From contig NZ_JOCQ01000040.1 in NCBI RefSeq assembly GCF_000720725.1, positions 101,517 through 165,516 of the forward strand: 64,000 bases of DNA, written 5' to 3'. The notes below the pieces were generated by a model, which was not told the DNA's origin, searched no databases, and worked only from the letters and a program-made list of their open reading frames with translations. The translations under genes were made by a program, and so were the position numbers. The stretch is from Streptomyces rimosus subsp. rimosus. Lineage in GTDB: Bacteria; Actinomycetota; Actinomycetes; Streptomycetales; Streptomycetaceae. Numbering within the stretch: position 1 is the stretch's first letter; every line of letters starts with the position of its first letter. This document shows positions 21,713-29,582 of this stretch, piece by piece.

Positions 21713-22943
21713 CTACAGCGCCGCACCCCCGGGCTTGACCATGCCGCGGACGGTGCGGGAGTCGACGAATTCGCCCATCGCCGTCATTTCCCATTCGCCG
21801 GAGAACTGGCGGATCAATTTCGCCGAAGCGGACGAGTTCTTCGCCGGTCTGGGCGTCGAGCAGGCGGCAGTAGGCCTTGGCGACGTCGGAAAATTTCTGG
21901 CCGGAGAAGGAGTTGACGGTGAAGACCAGGCCGGTGACCTGCGGGGGAATGCCGCCGAGGTGGACGGTGATGGACTCGTCGTCGCCCGCGCCCTCGCCGG
22001 TGAGGTTGTCGCCGGAGTGCTGGATCGCGCCGTTCAGGATCTGGAGCTTGCCGAAGAAGCAGTTGTCGACCTTTTTGCGGTCCGGGCCGTAGGCGATCAC
22101 GGAGGCGTCGAGGTCGATGTCCTTGCCGCGGTAGGCGGGCTCCCAGCCGAGGCCCATGCGGACGGAGGACAGGAGCGGGCGGCCGCCCTTGACCAGGGAG
22201 ACGGTCTGGTTCTTCTGGAGGCTGACGCGGCCCTTGTCGAGGTTGATTTTGCCGGCGCCGGGCGCGGGAGCAGGGGCGGCTGCCGGAGCGGCCGCCGCGG
22301 GCGGCGGCGCCATGGGCGCCGGGGCGCCGGTGGGCGGACCCCACTGGGCGGCGGGCGGAGCGGCAGGGGCGGGCTGGGGCGCGGCGGTCGGCGGGGCCGG
22401 GGGTGCCTGCGGAGTGGCGGCCGGGGCCGCGGGTGCCGTCGGCTCCTCGACGTTCACGCCGAAGTCGGTGGCGATGCCGGCCAGGCCGTTCGCGTAGCCC
22501 TGGCCCACCGCGCGGACCTTCCAGGCGCCATTGCGGCGGTAGACCTCCATGACCACCAGGGCGGTCTCCGAGCCGAGCCGCGGCGGGGTGAAGGAGGCGA
22601 TGACGCTGCCGTCGTCGGCGTTGCGGACCGTGCCGGTCGGTTCGGTGCCGGCGAAGGTGGCGCCTGGGGCGTCCAGGCTGGCGGTCACGACGATCTTCTC
22701 GATACCGGCCGGCACCGCGGCGGTGTCCACCGTGATCGTGTCACCGGCACCGCCCGCGCCGGACGTGTGGGTCACGCCCGGGCCGGCCGGCTGGTTGTAG
22801 AAGACGAAGTCGTCGTCGGAGCGCACCTTGCCGTCGGCGGTGAGCAGCAGGCCCGACACATCGAGCCGCACGGGCGCGGTGACGTCCACCGCCACCCGCG
22901 AGGCGGTGAGCGGGAGGTTCGAGCCAGGAGTCATAGCGGTCAT
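21713..22943 (-). pseudogene. Tandem TerD-domain protein with a frameshifting deletion near the 3' end
   Basis: The N-terminal TerD domain (residues about 1-170; LTADGKVRSDDDFVFYNQPA) is followed by a Pro/Ala linker and a second TerD domain (GKINLDKGRVSLQKNQTVSL, then LDASVIAYGPDRKKVDNCFF). TerD proteins bind calcium and act in tellurite/stress responses. The frame breaks after GEELVRF (about 21,825). The expected C-terminus (KLIRQFSGEWEMTAMGEFVD, then SRTVRGMVKPGGAAL and stop) continues in another frame, with roughly a dozen codons of the usual linker missing. The coordinates span both frames; left uncorrected, translation would run far past 21,713. Confidence 0.75.
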
Positions 22944-23086
22944 GCCGGGGATAACGAGTGGCCTTCCTTTGCGGTTCCATTACCGAGGGCCGTACGGGCC
23001 GCCGTCGGTTGGTACGAAGGGCTGTAGCCGTACGGGCTGTCGCCCCGCCGGTCCCGAGGGCCGTACGGGCTGCCGCCCCGCCGAGG

Positions 23087-23359
23087 TCAGCGGCGTTCGC
23101 GGGAATTGCCGAACAGCAGGCGGTAGGCGATCAGCAGTACCAGGGAGCCGGCGATGGCAGCGATCCACATCGACGGGTCGTAGAAGTCCTTCGGTATCGG
23201 CTTGTCCAGGATCTTCGTGGAGAGCCAGCCGCCGATGAAGGAGCCGACGATGCCGATGAGGGTGGTGCCGACGATGCCGCCCGGGTCCCGTCCGGGCAGC
23301 AGGACCTTGGCGATGACGCCCGCGATCAGTCCCAGTACGAGCCAGCTGACGATGCCCAT
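23087..23359 (-). CDS. GlsB/YeaQ/YmgE family membrane protein
   Basis: A 90-aa protein with an ATG at 23359 and AGGAACGCACC in front. Three hydrophobic segments (IVSWLVLGLIAGVIAKVLLP, then GTTLIGIVGSFIGGWL, and MWIAAIAGSLVLLIAYRLLF) with the glycine-rich GxIVGTxLxGIVGSFxGG core are diagnostic of this family, formerly called transglycosylase-associated proteins. Role in stress response is assumed for the family; mechanism unknown. Confidence 0.85.
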   Translation of the reverse strand: MGIVSWLVLGLIAGVIAKVLLPGRDPGGIVGTTLIGIVGSFIGGWLSTKILDKPIPKDFYDPSMWIAAIAGSLVLLIAYRLLFGNSRERR

Positions 23360-23472
23360 GGTGCGTTCCTCGTTCCTGCGCGGTTGCGCAAATGATTGAT
23401 ACGCACACAAGGACGCGGGGAGGGCGGGGCGGGTTGCGTCGGCCGGTCCGGCGTGGCCGAGGCCACGGCCGC

Positions 23473-24282
23473 TCAGTACGGCCAGATGGGCGGGTCCACG
23501 CAGAAGGCGCCGCCCAGGTGGGTGTGTTCGGGGTTGGCAGGGTCGAGTTCGCCCTGCGCGGCGATCAGTTCGGCGGCGTACGGCTCGGAGTCGTCCTGCG
23601 GCTCGTAGCCGAGCGAGCGGGCCGTGCTCAGGTCCCACCACAGCCGGGTGTTGGCGGAGGAGCCGTGGACGACGGTGTGGCCGACGCCTTCGGCGGTGAG
23701 CGCGGCGTGCAGCAGGCGCGCGCCATCGGCCGGGCTCAGCCAGATCGAGAGCATGCGGACGGTGGTGGGCCGCGGGAAGCAGGAGCCGATGCGGACGGAG
23801 ACCGTCTCGATGCCGTGCAGGTCCCAGTAGAGGGAGGCCAGGTCCTCGCCGAAGCCCTTGGAGAGGCCGTAGTACGTGTCGGGCCGGCGCGGGGTGTCCA
23901 CCGGGATCGCGCCGGAGCCGTCGGCGGGGCGTGGGGTGAAACCGACGGCGTGGTTGGAGGAGGCGAACACGACGCGGCGGACGCCTTCCTCGCGCGCCGC
24001 TTCGTAGAGGTTGTAGGTGCCTTCGATGTTGCTGCGGAGGATCTTCTCGAAGGGGGCTTCGAGGGAGATGCCGGCGAGGTGGACGATCGCGTCCACGCCG
24101 CGCACCGCCTCGCGGAGGGCTTCCTTGTCGGCCAGGTCGGCGGTGACGGCGTCGGGTTCGTCGTCGATGGTCCGCTGGTCGAGGAGGCGCAGCCGGTAGC
24201 CGTACGGGGGCAGCAGTTCGCGCATCAGGGTGCCGAGGCCGCCGGCGGCGCCGGTGAGCAGGACGGTGCGGGGGGCGGGCAT
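23473..24282 (-). CDS. udh: Uronate dehydrogenase-like NAD-dependent oxidoreductase
   Basis: A 269-aa SDR-type protein with an ATG at 24282 behind CCGGAGGAACC. The NAD site VLLTGAAGGLGTLMRELLPP, then FASSNHAVGF and the catalytic YGLSKGFGED (Tyr and Lys) are present. IVHLAGISLEAPFEKILRSN and VRIGSCFPRPTTVRMLSIWL match uronate dehydrogenases closely. The enzyme oxidises galacturonate or glucuronate to the aldarolactone with NAD. It is divergent from the 5-dehydro-4-deoxyglucarate dehydratase gene, the same pathway, which supports the call. Confidence 0.82.
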   Translation of the reverse strand: MPAPRTVLLTGAAGGLGTLMRELLPPYGYRLRLLDQRTIDDEPDAVTADLADKEALREAVRGVDAIVHLAGISLEAPFEKILRSNIEGTYNLYEAAREEGVRRVVFASSNHAVGFTPRPADGSGAIPVDTPRRPDTYYGLSKGFGEDLASLYWDLHGIETVSVRIGSCFPRPTTVRMLSIWLSPADGARLLHAALTAEGVGHTVVHGSSANTRLWWDLSTARSLGYEPQDDSEPYAAELIAAQGELDPANPEHTHLGGAFCVDPPIWPY

Positions 24283-24459
24283 GGCAGGTTCCTCCGGGCG
24301 GGCTCGGTCGTACGGCTTCATCCGCGGACGACGTTCAGGTAAGTGGACGATCGCCGTCACGGTAGGAAGGCGCGCCGGACCGGGTCAAGACGCTTGACGG
24401 GTCGGCCAAATCTGGTTGCTCCGAGGGGCATTCGGGGTCATCGGGGCCGTTTCGGGTCC

Positions 24460-24489
24460 TTGACCGGCCCAGGAGCGCTGCCCTAGCGT
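24460..24489 (+). promoter_or_regulatory. Candidate promoter for the kdgD unit
   Basis: TTGACC at 24,460-24,465 and TAGCGT at 24,484-24,489 are spaced by 18 bp, a typical housekeeping promoter for Streptomyces. The predicted start of transcription near 24,496 is about 93 nt before kdgD. Confidence 0.45.
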
Positions 24490-24532
24490 GAGCGCGTTCA
24501 TGAGTGTGGACAACAGTCAGGGACGTGCATAG

Positions 24533-24548
24533 GTGGTGGCGTTACCAC
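24533..24548. promoter_or_regulatory. GntR-type operator candidate before kdgD
   Basis: GTGGT-GGCGTT-ACCAC has the TGGT-N6-ACCA shape bound by GntR/FadR-type regulators. It lies between the candidate promoter and the kdgD start, where a repressor could block transcription. No regulator gene of that family is in the window. Confidence 0.4.
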
Positions 24549-24588
24549 GACGTACACGCCTTCGGTACGAGCATGCCAGGGAGAGCCC

Positions 24589-25626
24589 GTGACGACCCCC
24601 GCCCCGCCGCTCGCCGAGCGCCTCGACGGCCTGCTGTTCTTCCCCGTGACCGCGTACGGGCCCGACGGCGCCCCGGATCTGACCGCCTTCCGCGCCCACG
24701 TACGCCGGGGCATCGACGCGGGTGCCGCGGCCGTCTTCGCCTGCTGTGGCACCGGCGAGTTCCACGCGCTGACGCCGGAGGAGTTCCGCGACTGTGTGGC
24801 CGCCGCGGTCCAGGAGGCGGCCGGGCGGGTCCCGGTGCTGGCCGGTGCGGGTTACGGCACCGCGCTCGCCACCCGCTTCGCCCGACTCGCCGAGGACGCG
24901 GGCGCCGACGGCCTGCTGGCCATGCCCCCGTACCTCGTCGTCGCCGACCAGGCGGGCCTGCTGCGGCACTACGCGGAACTCGCCGCCGCCACCGCCCTGC
25001 CGGTCATCGTCTACCAGCGCGACAATGCCGTCTTCACCCCGGACACCGTCGTCGCCCTCGCCCGCACCCCCGGCATCATCGGCCTCAAGGACGGCCTGGG
25101 CGACCTCGACCTGCTCCAGCGCATCATCAGCGCCGTACGGACGGGGGCGGCCAGCCGGAAGTCCGGTCGGGAGTCCGGGCAGGAGCCCGGCCAGGAGTCC
25201 GGGCAGGAGGCCGACCGGGATTCCGGCCGGGAGCCCGGGCAGGAGTTCCTGTATTTCAACGGGCTGCCGACCGCCGAACTCACCGGCCTCGCCTACCGCG
25301 GCCTCGGCGTCCGCCTGTATTCGTCCGCCGTTTTCGCCTTCGCCCCCGAGATCGCCACGGCCTTCCACCGTGCCCTCACCGACGGCGACGACAAGACGGT
25401 CAACCGGCTGCTGGACGGCTTCTACCGGCCACTGGTCGAGCTGCGCAACCAAGGCAAGGGCTACGCGGTCTCGCTGGTCAAGGCCGGGGTACGGCTGCGC
25501 GGGACGGACGTCGGCGAGGTACGGGCGCCGCTGAGCGAACCGGCTCCCGAGCACGTCGAGGCGCTGGCCGGGCTGATCGAACGGGGTCTGGCACTGGTCG
25601 GCGCGCCGGGGTCGGGCGGCCGGTGA
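24589..25626 (+). CDS. kdgD: 5-dehydro-4-deoxyglucarate dehydratase
   Basis: A 345-aa DapA-type TIM barrel with a GTG start after CAGGGAGAGCCC. LDGLLFFPVTAYGPDGAPDL, GAAAVFACCGTGEFHALTPE, the YQRDN motif (catalytic Tyr) and GLKDGLGDLDLLQ (Schiff-base Lys) match KdgD. It decarboxylates and dehydrates 5-dehydro-4-deoxyglucarate to 2-oxoglutarate semialdehyde. Residues about 184-217 are an unusual insert of SGREPGQE-like repeats that homologs lack. ATG of the next gene overlaps its stop. Confidence 0.9.
   Translation: MTTPAPPLAERLDGLLFFPVTAYGPDGAPDLTAFRAHVRRGIDAGAAAVFACCGTGEFHALTPEEFRDCVAAAVQEAAGRVPVLAGAGYGTALATRFARLAEDAGADGLLAMPPYLVVADQAGLLRHYAELAAATALPVIVYQRDNAVFTPDTVVALARTPGIIGLKDGLGDLDLLQRIISAVRTGAASRKSGRESGQEPGQESGQEADRDSGREPGQEFLYFNGLPTAELTGLAYRGLGVRLYSSAVFAFAPEIATAFHRALTDGDDKTVNRLLDGFYRPLVELRNQGKGYAVSLVKAGVRLRGTDVGEVRAPLSEPAPEHVEALAGLIERGLALVGAPGSGGR
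25140..25244 (+). repeat. In-frame minisatellite insert in kdgD
   Basis: Imperfect copies of a 12-15 bp unit (GTCCGGGCAGGAG / GCCCGGCCAGGAG / GGAGTCCGGGCAGGAG) encode S/G/R/Q/E-rich repeats. The flanking protein reads ISAVR before and EFLYFNGLPTAE after, which are adjacent in typical KdgD sequences. Confidence 0.75.
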
Positions 25627-26912
25627 TGCGTGCCGCCGCGTTCCTGTATCCGTGGGACGTGGTGGGCGATCCGGACGCCGCCCGTCGCGTTGCCGACCTC
25701 GGCGTCCGGCAAGTCACCCTGGCTGCCGCGTACCACTCCACCCGCGCGCTGACGCCGCGTCACCCCCGTCACCGCGTCGTCACCGCCCGGCACTCGGCCG
25801 TCCTGTACCAGCCCGACGCCGAACGCTGGGCGGGGCGCGCCCTACGCCCGTACCCGCAGGAGTGGACAACTGGACCGGACCCCTTCGACGCGGCAGCGCG
25901 CGCACTGACGGACGCGGGCCTGGAGGTGCACAGCTGGGTCGTGCTGGCCCACAACGGACGCCTGGGCGCCGAGCACCCCGCCATCGCCGTACGCAACGCC
26001 TACGGCGACCGCTATCCCTGGGCACCCTGCATCGCCCGCCCAGAAGTACGTGCCTACCTCTGTGACCTGGCGGCGGAGGCGGCGACCCGTCCCGGCGCGC
26101 GCGGCACCGAGCTGGAGTCCTGCGGCTGGTACGGGCTGGCGCATCTGCACGCGCACGACAAGAGCGCCGGCGTGCCGCTCTCCGGCGCCGCCCAGTACCT
26201 GATGTCGCTGTGCTTCTGCGAGGTCTGCGAGGCGGGGTACGGCGGGCTGGGGGTGCGGGCGGAGGACGTGCGGGGTGCGGTCGTACGGGCGCTGGAGCCG
26301 GTGTGGGCGGGTGCGGGTGCGGGTGCGGGTGGCGACGAAGGGGCGGCCGGCGGTGGCCGGGCGGGGGAGTGGCGTGAAGTGGAGACGCTGCTCGGAGGTG
26401 AGCTGTCGGGGCTGGTACGTGGCTGGCGGGACGGTGCCGCGCGTACGTTGCAACGGGAGGTTGTCGCGGCCGTACGCGGCGCGGCCGTACGCAGTGAGGC
26501 CGTACGCAGCGCCGTGGGCGACCGCTTCCAGGTGCTGCTGCACGCCGACCCGGCCCCGCACCGCTGCGGCGCGAACGTGGGTACCGACCCGGCGGACGTC
26601 CTCGCGCACGCCGACGGGGTGGTGGTGCCGTGTACGGGTGACGAGGCGGCTCGTGCCGATGCGCTGAAACCGTTCGCGGCGGCGCGTACGGCAGCGGCAG
26701 GGCCCGCCCCGGCCGGACACCCGGCCGCCCCCCTTCTCGCCGCCAACCTCACCATCGTCACCCCCATGGGCGGCAGCCCCGGCACCCTCGCCGCCGACGC
26801 CGCGCACGCCGCCGCCCTCGGCGCGGACGAACTGCGGCTCTACCACGCGGGCTTGGCCGGTGACGCCGACCTGGCGATCGTACGGCGGGAGCTGGCGGCC
26901 GTACGGCGGTAG
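25626..26912 (+). CDS. Uncharacterised protein coupled to kdgD, possible glycoside-hydrolase-like barrel
   Basis: A 428-aa protein whose ATG overlaps the kdgD stop (TGATG). Parts such as DAARRVADLGVRQVTLAAAY, EVHSWVVLAHNGRLGAEHPA, RPEVRAYLCDLAAEAATRPG and ELESCGWYGLAHLHAHDKSA are reminiscent of TIM-barrel sugar hydrolases: beta strands followed by helices, and a pair of Cys at CFCEVCEAG. There is a GAGAGAGG insert (about 224-235) and a VRGAAVRSEAVRS repeat. No family name can be given. The coupling suggests a role in uronate or uronoside use. Confidence 0.75.
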   Translation: MRAAAFLYPWDVVGDPDAARRVADLGVRQVTLAAAYHSTRALTPRHPRHRVVTARHSAVLYQPDAERWAGRALRPYPQEWTTGPDPFDAAARALTDAGLEVHSWVVLAHNGRLGAEHPAIAVRNAYGDRYPWAPCIARPEVRAYLCDLAAEAATRPGARGTELESCGWYGLAHLHAHDKSAGVPLSGAAQYLMSLCFCEVCEAGYGGLGVRAEDVRGAVVRALEPVWAGAGAGAGGDEGAAGGGRAGEWREVETLLGGELSGLVRGWRDGAARTLQREVVAAVRGAAVRSEAVRSAVGDRFQVLLHADPAPHRCGANVGTDPADVLAHADGVVVPCTGDEAARADALKPFAAARTAAAGPAPAGHPAAPLLAANLTIVTPMGGSPGTLAADAAHAAALGADELRLYHAGLAGDADLAIVRRELAAVRR

Positions 26913-26913
26913 T

Positions 26914-26997
26914 CGGTATCCGTGCGGCGGGGGGCGGTATCCGTGCGGCGGAGGGCGGTATCCGTGCGGCGGGGGTCGGCAACCGTACGGCGGAATG
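26914..26997. repeat. Four 21-bp tandem repeats
   Basis: Copies start at 26,914, 26,935, 26,956 and 26,977. The unit is CGGTATCCGTGCGGCGGGGGG with increasing divergence; the last copy reads CGGCAACCGTACGGCGGAATG. It lies directly after the stop of the 428-aa gene. A period of 21 keeps one frame open through all copies, so it may have arisen from a coding minisatellite. Confidence 0.85.
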
Positions 26998-27136
26998 CCG
27001 CCTGGACCGTACCGCGCGGTGATCTACTACACCGCGTTCCGTATCGCGGCCCCGTGCCGCACGCGGCACGCCCCGGGCCGCGCACGACTACGAGAAGACC
27101 CTGGCACGACCACGAGAAGACCCTGGAAGGAACGCC

Positions 27137-28045
27137 ATGACACAGCGCATCCTCGACCTCGACCGGGAGGAACTGGCCTCGCTGCGGGGCCGGGAACTGA
27201 CCGAAGCGGTCGCGGCGGCCGAGGGACGCACGATGATCGCCGAGGTCTTCGCCGAGCGCGCGGCGCTCTCCCCGCACCCCGGCGGCGCCGCGGGTGTGCA
27301 CAACATCGAGCTGGTCTCCGCCTTCGGCGCGGACATCGTGATCCTCAACCTCATCGAGCGGGCCTGGGACGGGGAGTTCCTGCGGCTGCCCGGCCTGGGC
27401 ACGTTCACCAGTTTCGCCGACCTGGCCTCGTACGTGGGCCGCCCGATCGGCGTCAACCTGGAACCCGGCGACGTGCCGGAACTCCGCCGGGCCGGTCCCG
27501 AACAGGCCCGCAGGCTGGTCGGCATGGGTGCCGCCATGCTCTGTCTGACCGCCAACCCCGGCACCGGCGGCAGCTTCGAGGGCCTGGCCCGCGTCACCGA
27601 CGAACTGCGCCGCGCCCTCGGCGACGACGCGGCGCTGTGGTCCGGCAAGATGCACCACGCGGGGCACCCCGAGCGGATCACCCCCGGACGGCTGACCGCA
27701 CTGGTGGACGCGGGCGCCGACGGCGTCGTCCTGCCGCTGCCCGGCACGATGCCGGGCCTGACCAAGGAGCGGGCGGCCGAGGCGGTCGCCGCCGTACAGG
27801 ACGCGGGCGCGGTGGTGATGGGGGCGATCGGTACGAGCCAGGAGGGCGCGCACGCCGACATCGTGCCCCGACTGGCCCTGACCGCCAAGGAGATCGGGGT
27901 GGACGCGCACCACTTCGGAGACGCCTTCCTGCCGGGCACGTGCGATCCGGAGCTGCTCTACGGCTACTCCGTGGCGGTACGCGGCCGGCGCCACACCTGG
28001 AACCGGATGGCGCTCAACGGGCGCGGCAACCGCATTCCGGCCTGA
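27137..28045 (+). CDS. PEP-mutase/phosphonomutase-like TIM-barrel protein (DUF7916-like)
   Basis: A 302-aa protein; ATG at 27137 follows CTGGAAGGAACGCC. The pattern is that of a small TIM barrel: NIELVSAFGADIVILNLIER, RPIGVNLEPGDVPELRRAGP, GAAMLCLTANPGTGGS, then GADGVVLPLPGTMPGLT and AVVMGAIGTSQEGAH. Homologs are annotated variously as PEP phosphonomutase-like or haloacid dehalogenase-like. Substrate unknown. Location beside kdgD suggests a link to sugar acid metabolism, but this is not shown. Confidence 0.7.
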   Translation: MTQRILDLDREELASLRGRELTEAVAAAEGRTMIAEVFAERAALSPHPGGAAGVHNIELVSAFGADIVILNLIERAWDGEFLRLPGLGTFTSFADLASYVGRPIGVNLEPGDVPELRRAGPEQARRLVGMGAAMLCLTANPGTGGSFEGLARVTDELRRALGDDAALWSGKMHHAGHPERITPGRLTALVDAGADGVVLPLPGTMPGLTKERAAEAVAAVQDAGAVVMGAIGTSQEGAHADIVPRLALTAKEIGVDAHHFGDAFLPGTCDPELLYGYSVAVRGRRHTWNRMALNGRGNRIPA

Positions 28046-28070
28046 GGGGCAGGAAATCACGGCGGGCGGT

Positions 28071-28844
28071 TCAGCTGATGCCGCTGATGCCCCCGCCGTT
28101 GACGGCGCTGTTGTTGTTGCTGTCACTGTCACTGCTGCTGCCGCTGTCGCTGCTGTGCGGCACCGGCTTCCGCTTCCCCGGTTCCCGCTTCGTGGCGCTG
28201 AGGTGGGCGAAGACCACCACATTGCCCAGGTATTCCTGCCGGGCCTTGTTGAAGCCGCCGCCGCAGGTGATCAGCCGTAGTTCGGGGCGGGCGGCCGGGC
28301 CGTAGACCTTCTTGTCCGGGAAGTCGTTGCCGTCGTAGACCTCGACGGCGTCGACGGAGAAGACCGCGGTCCGGCCGTCCGCGCGGACCACCTCCACCGT
28401 GTGGTTCTTCTTCAGCGCGCCGAGGTTGTAGAAGACCGCGGGGCCGGAACGGTTGTCGACATGGCCGGCGATCAGCGAGGTGCCGGTGGTGCCGGGGGTG
28501 GTGCCGTTCTCGTACCAGCCGGCCAGGTTCTTGTCCCCCTCCGGAGGGGTGGCCAGACTGCCGTTCTCGTCGAGGCCGAGGCCGGTCAGCGGTGCGTCCA
28601 CGTGGAGCGACGGGATGCGTACCCGCAGCGGCCGGGAGGCGGGCATCGGCGGGGGCGGCGGAGCGGGGGCCGCGGACGGCCGGCCCGCCCCGGGCCCGGC
28701 GAAGCCCTGGTCGGCGGAGGGCTGGGGCGGTGGCGCCTGGGCCTCGGCGCCGTGGCCGATCAGCCATATGCCGGTGCACATCGCAGCCGCGGTGAGCAGG
28801 GCTATGAAGCCCTGGTCACCGCGGAAGCGGCGGGTGGTTCCCAT
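28071..28844 (-). CDS. Class F sortase
   Basis: A 257-aa protein: N-terminal membrane anchor (FIALLTAAAMCTGIWLIGHG), Pro/Ala linker, then the sortase domain with LIAGHVDNRSGPAVFYNLGA (catalytic His) and LRLITCGGGFNKARQEYLGN (catalytic Cys and Arg). Class F sortases are common in Actinobacteria and attach or process surface proteins. The C-terminus is an unusual Ser/Asp/Asn-rich tail (SSDSGSSSDSDSNNN) encoded by near-trinucleotide repeats. Next gene upstream encodes a secreted, membrane-anchored protein. Confidence 0.88.
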   Translation of the reverse strand: MGTTRRFRGDQGFIALLTAAAMCTGIWLIGHGAEAQAPPPQPSADQGFAGPGAGRPSAAPAPPPPPMPASRPLRVRIPSLHVDAPLTGLGLDENGSLATPPEGDKNLAGWYENGTTPGTTGTSLIAGHVDNRSGPAVFYNLGALKKNHTVEVVRADGRTAVFSVDAVEVYDGNDFPDKKVYGPAARPELRLITCGGGFNKARQEYLGNVVVFAHLSATKREPGKRKPVPHSSDSGSSSDSDSNNNSAVNGGGISGIS

Positions 28845-29078
28845 GGCTGTCGGCCTCCAGGGTGTGTAGCTGCGGACTACGGATCGCGGATCGCGGTCAC
28901 GGGCTCCGGGGCGGGACGGGCGGAACGGGGCGGGCCGGCGGAACGTGGCGGAACGGGACGGTGATCACGCCGGATACGCCCCGGCCCCCCGGTCACGGCA
29001 GGCGTGTCCGGGAGGTGGGGGCGGCCGGGCCGGGGCCGGCGGTGCCGGTGCCGGCCCGGCGCTGGTGGGCGTACCGGA

Positions 29079-29582
29079 TCAGGCCGAGTCGTCCGCGCGA
29101 CGGCGGCGCACCATCCACACGCCACCGGCGGCAGCCGCCAGCAGTACGCCCGCACCCGCGATGATCTCCGTGGTGTCGGAGTTCTCGCTGGTGGTACCGA
29201 TGCCGGTCCGGGTCTTGCCGCTCGGACCGGAGGAGACGCGCACCGTGCCGGTGATCTCCCGGCCGTTGGAGCACTTGCCGCCGATGCCGTAGTCGCCCGC
29301 CTTCGTGCCGGCCGGCACCCGCACGGAGCCCTGCACGTTTTCCGTGTGCGTCTGGCCCTTCGAGGACAGGGTGACCTTCCCGGCGCCCAGCGTGCCGGTG
29401 TCGACGGTGGCCGAGCCGTTCTTGCCGCAGTCACTGCTGTTGAGGTTGACCGAGTTTCCGGCCTTGACCGGGGTCGGGGTCACTTCGATCTTGCCGAAGT
29501 CCCCGGCGAACGCGGAGCTCGCGGACAGTCCGAGGGCGGCTATGGACAGGGCGGCACCGGTGAGAACGCGAGTGGAACGCAT
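29079..29582 (-). CDS. Secreted, C-terminally membrane-anchored protein
   Basis: A 167-aa protein with an ATG at 29582. Signal peptide (VLTGAALSIAALGLSASSAF, cleavage near AFA-GD), a small beta-sandwich-like domain with two Cys pairs (SSDCGKNGSAT and GKCSNGREITG), then a C-terminal membrane helix (IIAGAGVLLAAAAGGVWMV) and RRRR tail. This is the usual build of proteins encoded next to class F sortases in Streptomyces. It lacks an LPXTG motif, so covalent anchoring cannot be claimed. Confidence 0.75.
   Translation of the reverse strand: MRSTRVLTGAALSIAALGLSASSAFAGDFGKIEVTPTPVKAGNSVNLNSSDCGKNGSATVDTGTLGAGKVTLSSKGQTHTENVQGSVRVPAGTKAGDYGIGGKCSNGREITGTVRVSSGPSGKTRTGIGTTSENSDTTEIIAGAGVLLAAAAGGVWMVRRRRADDSA

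Noticed and set aside
21210..22943. 577-aa continuous reading frame on the - strand
   Set aside because: Only the part up to about 21,825 is real TerD sequence; the rest is an out-of-frame extension caused by the deletion and runs across a terminator and the XRE gene region.
24504..25626. Upstream extension of the 428-aa protein frame across kdgD
   Set aside because: The extension is a shadow of kdgD (Arg/Pro/His-rich); the ATG overlapping the kdgD stop is the natural start.
26914..26997. CRISPR array
   Set aside because: The four 21-bp units are directly adjacent without spacers and diverge progressively; this is a tandem minisatellite.
29079..29582. LPXTG-type sortase substrate next to the sortase gene
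   Set aside because: The protein ends in a membrane helix and RRRR tail but has no LPXTG-like motif before it, so covalent anchoring cannot be claimed.
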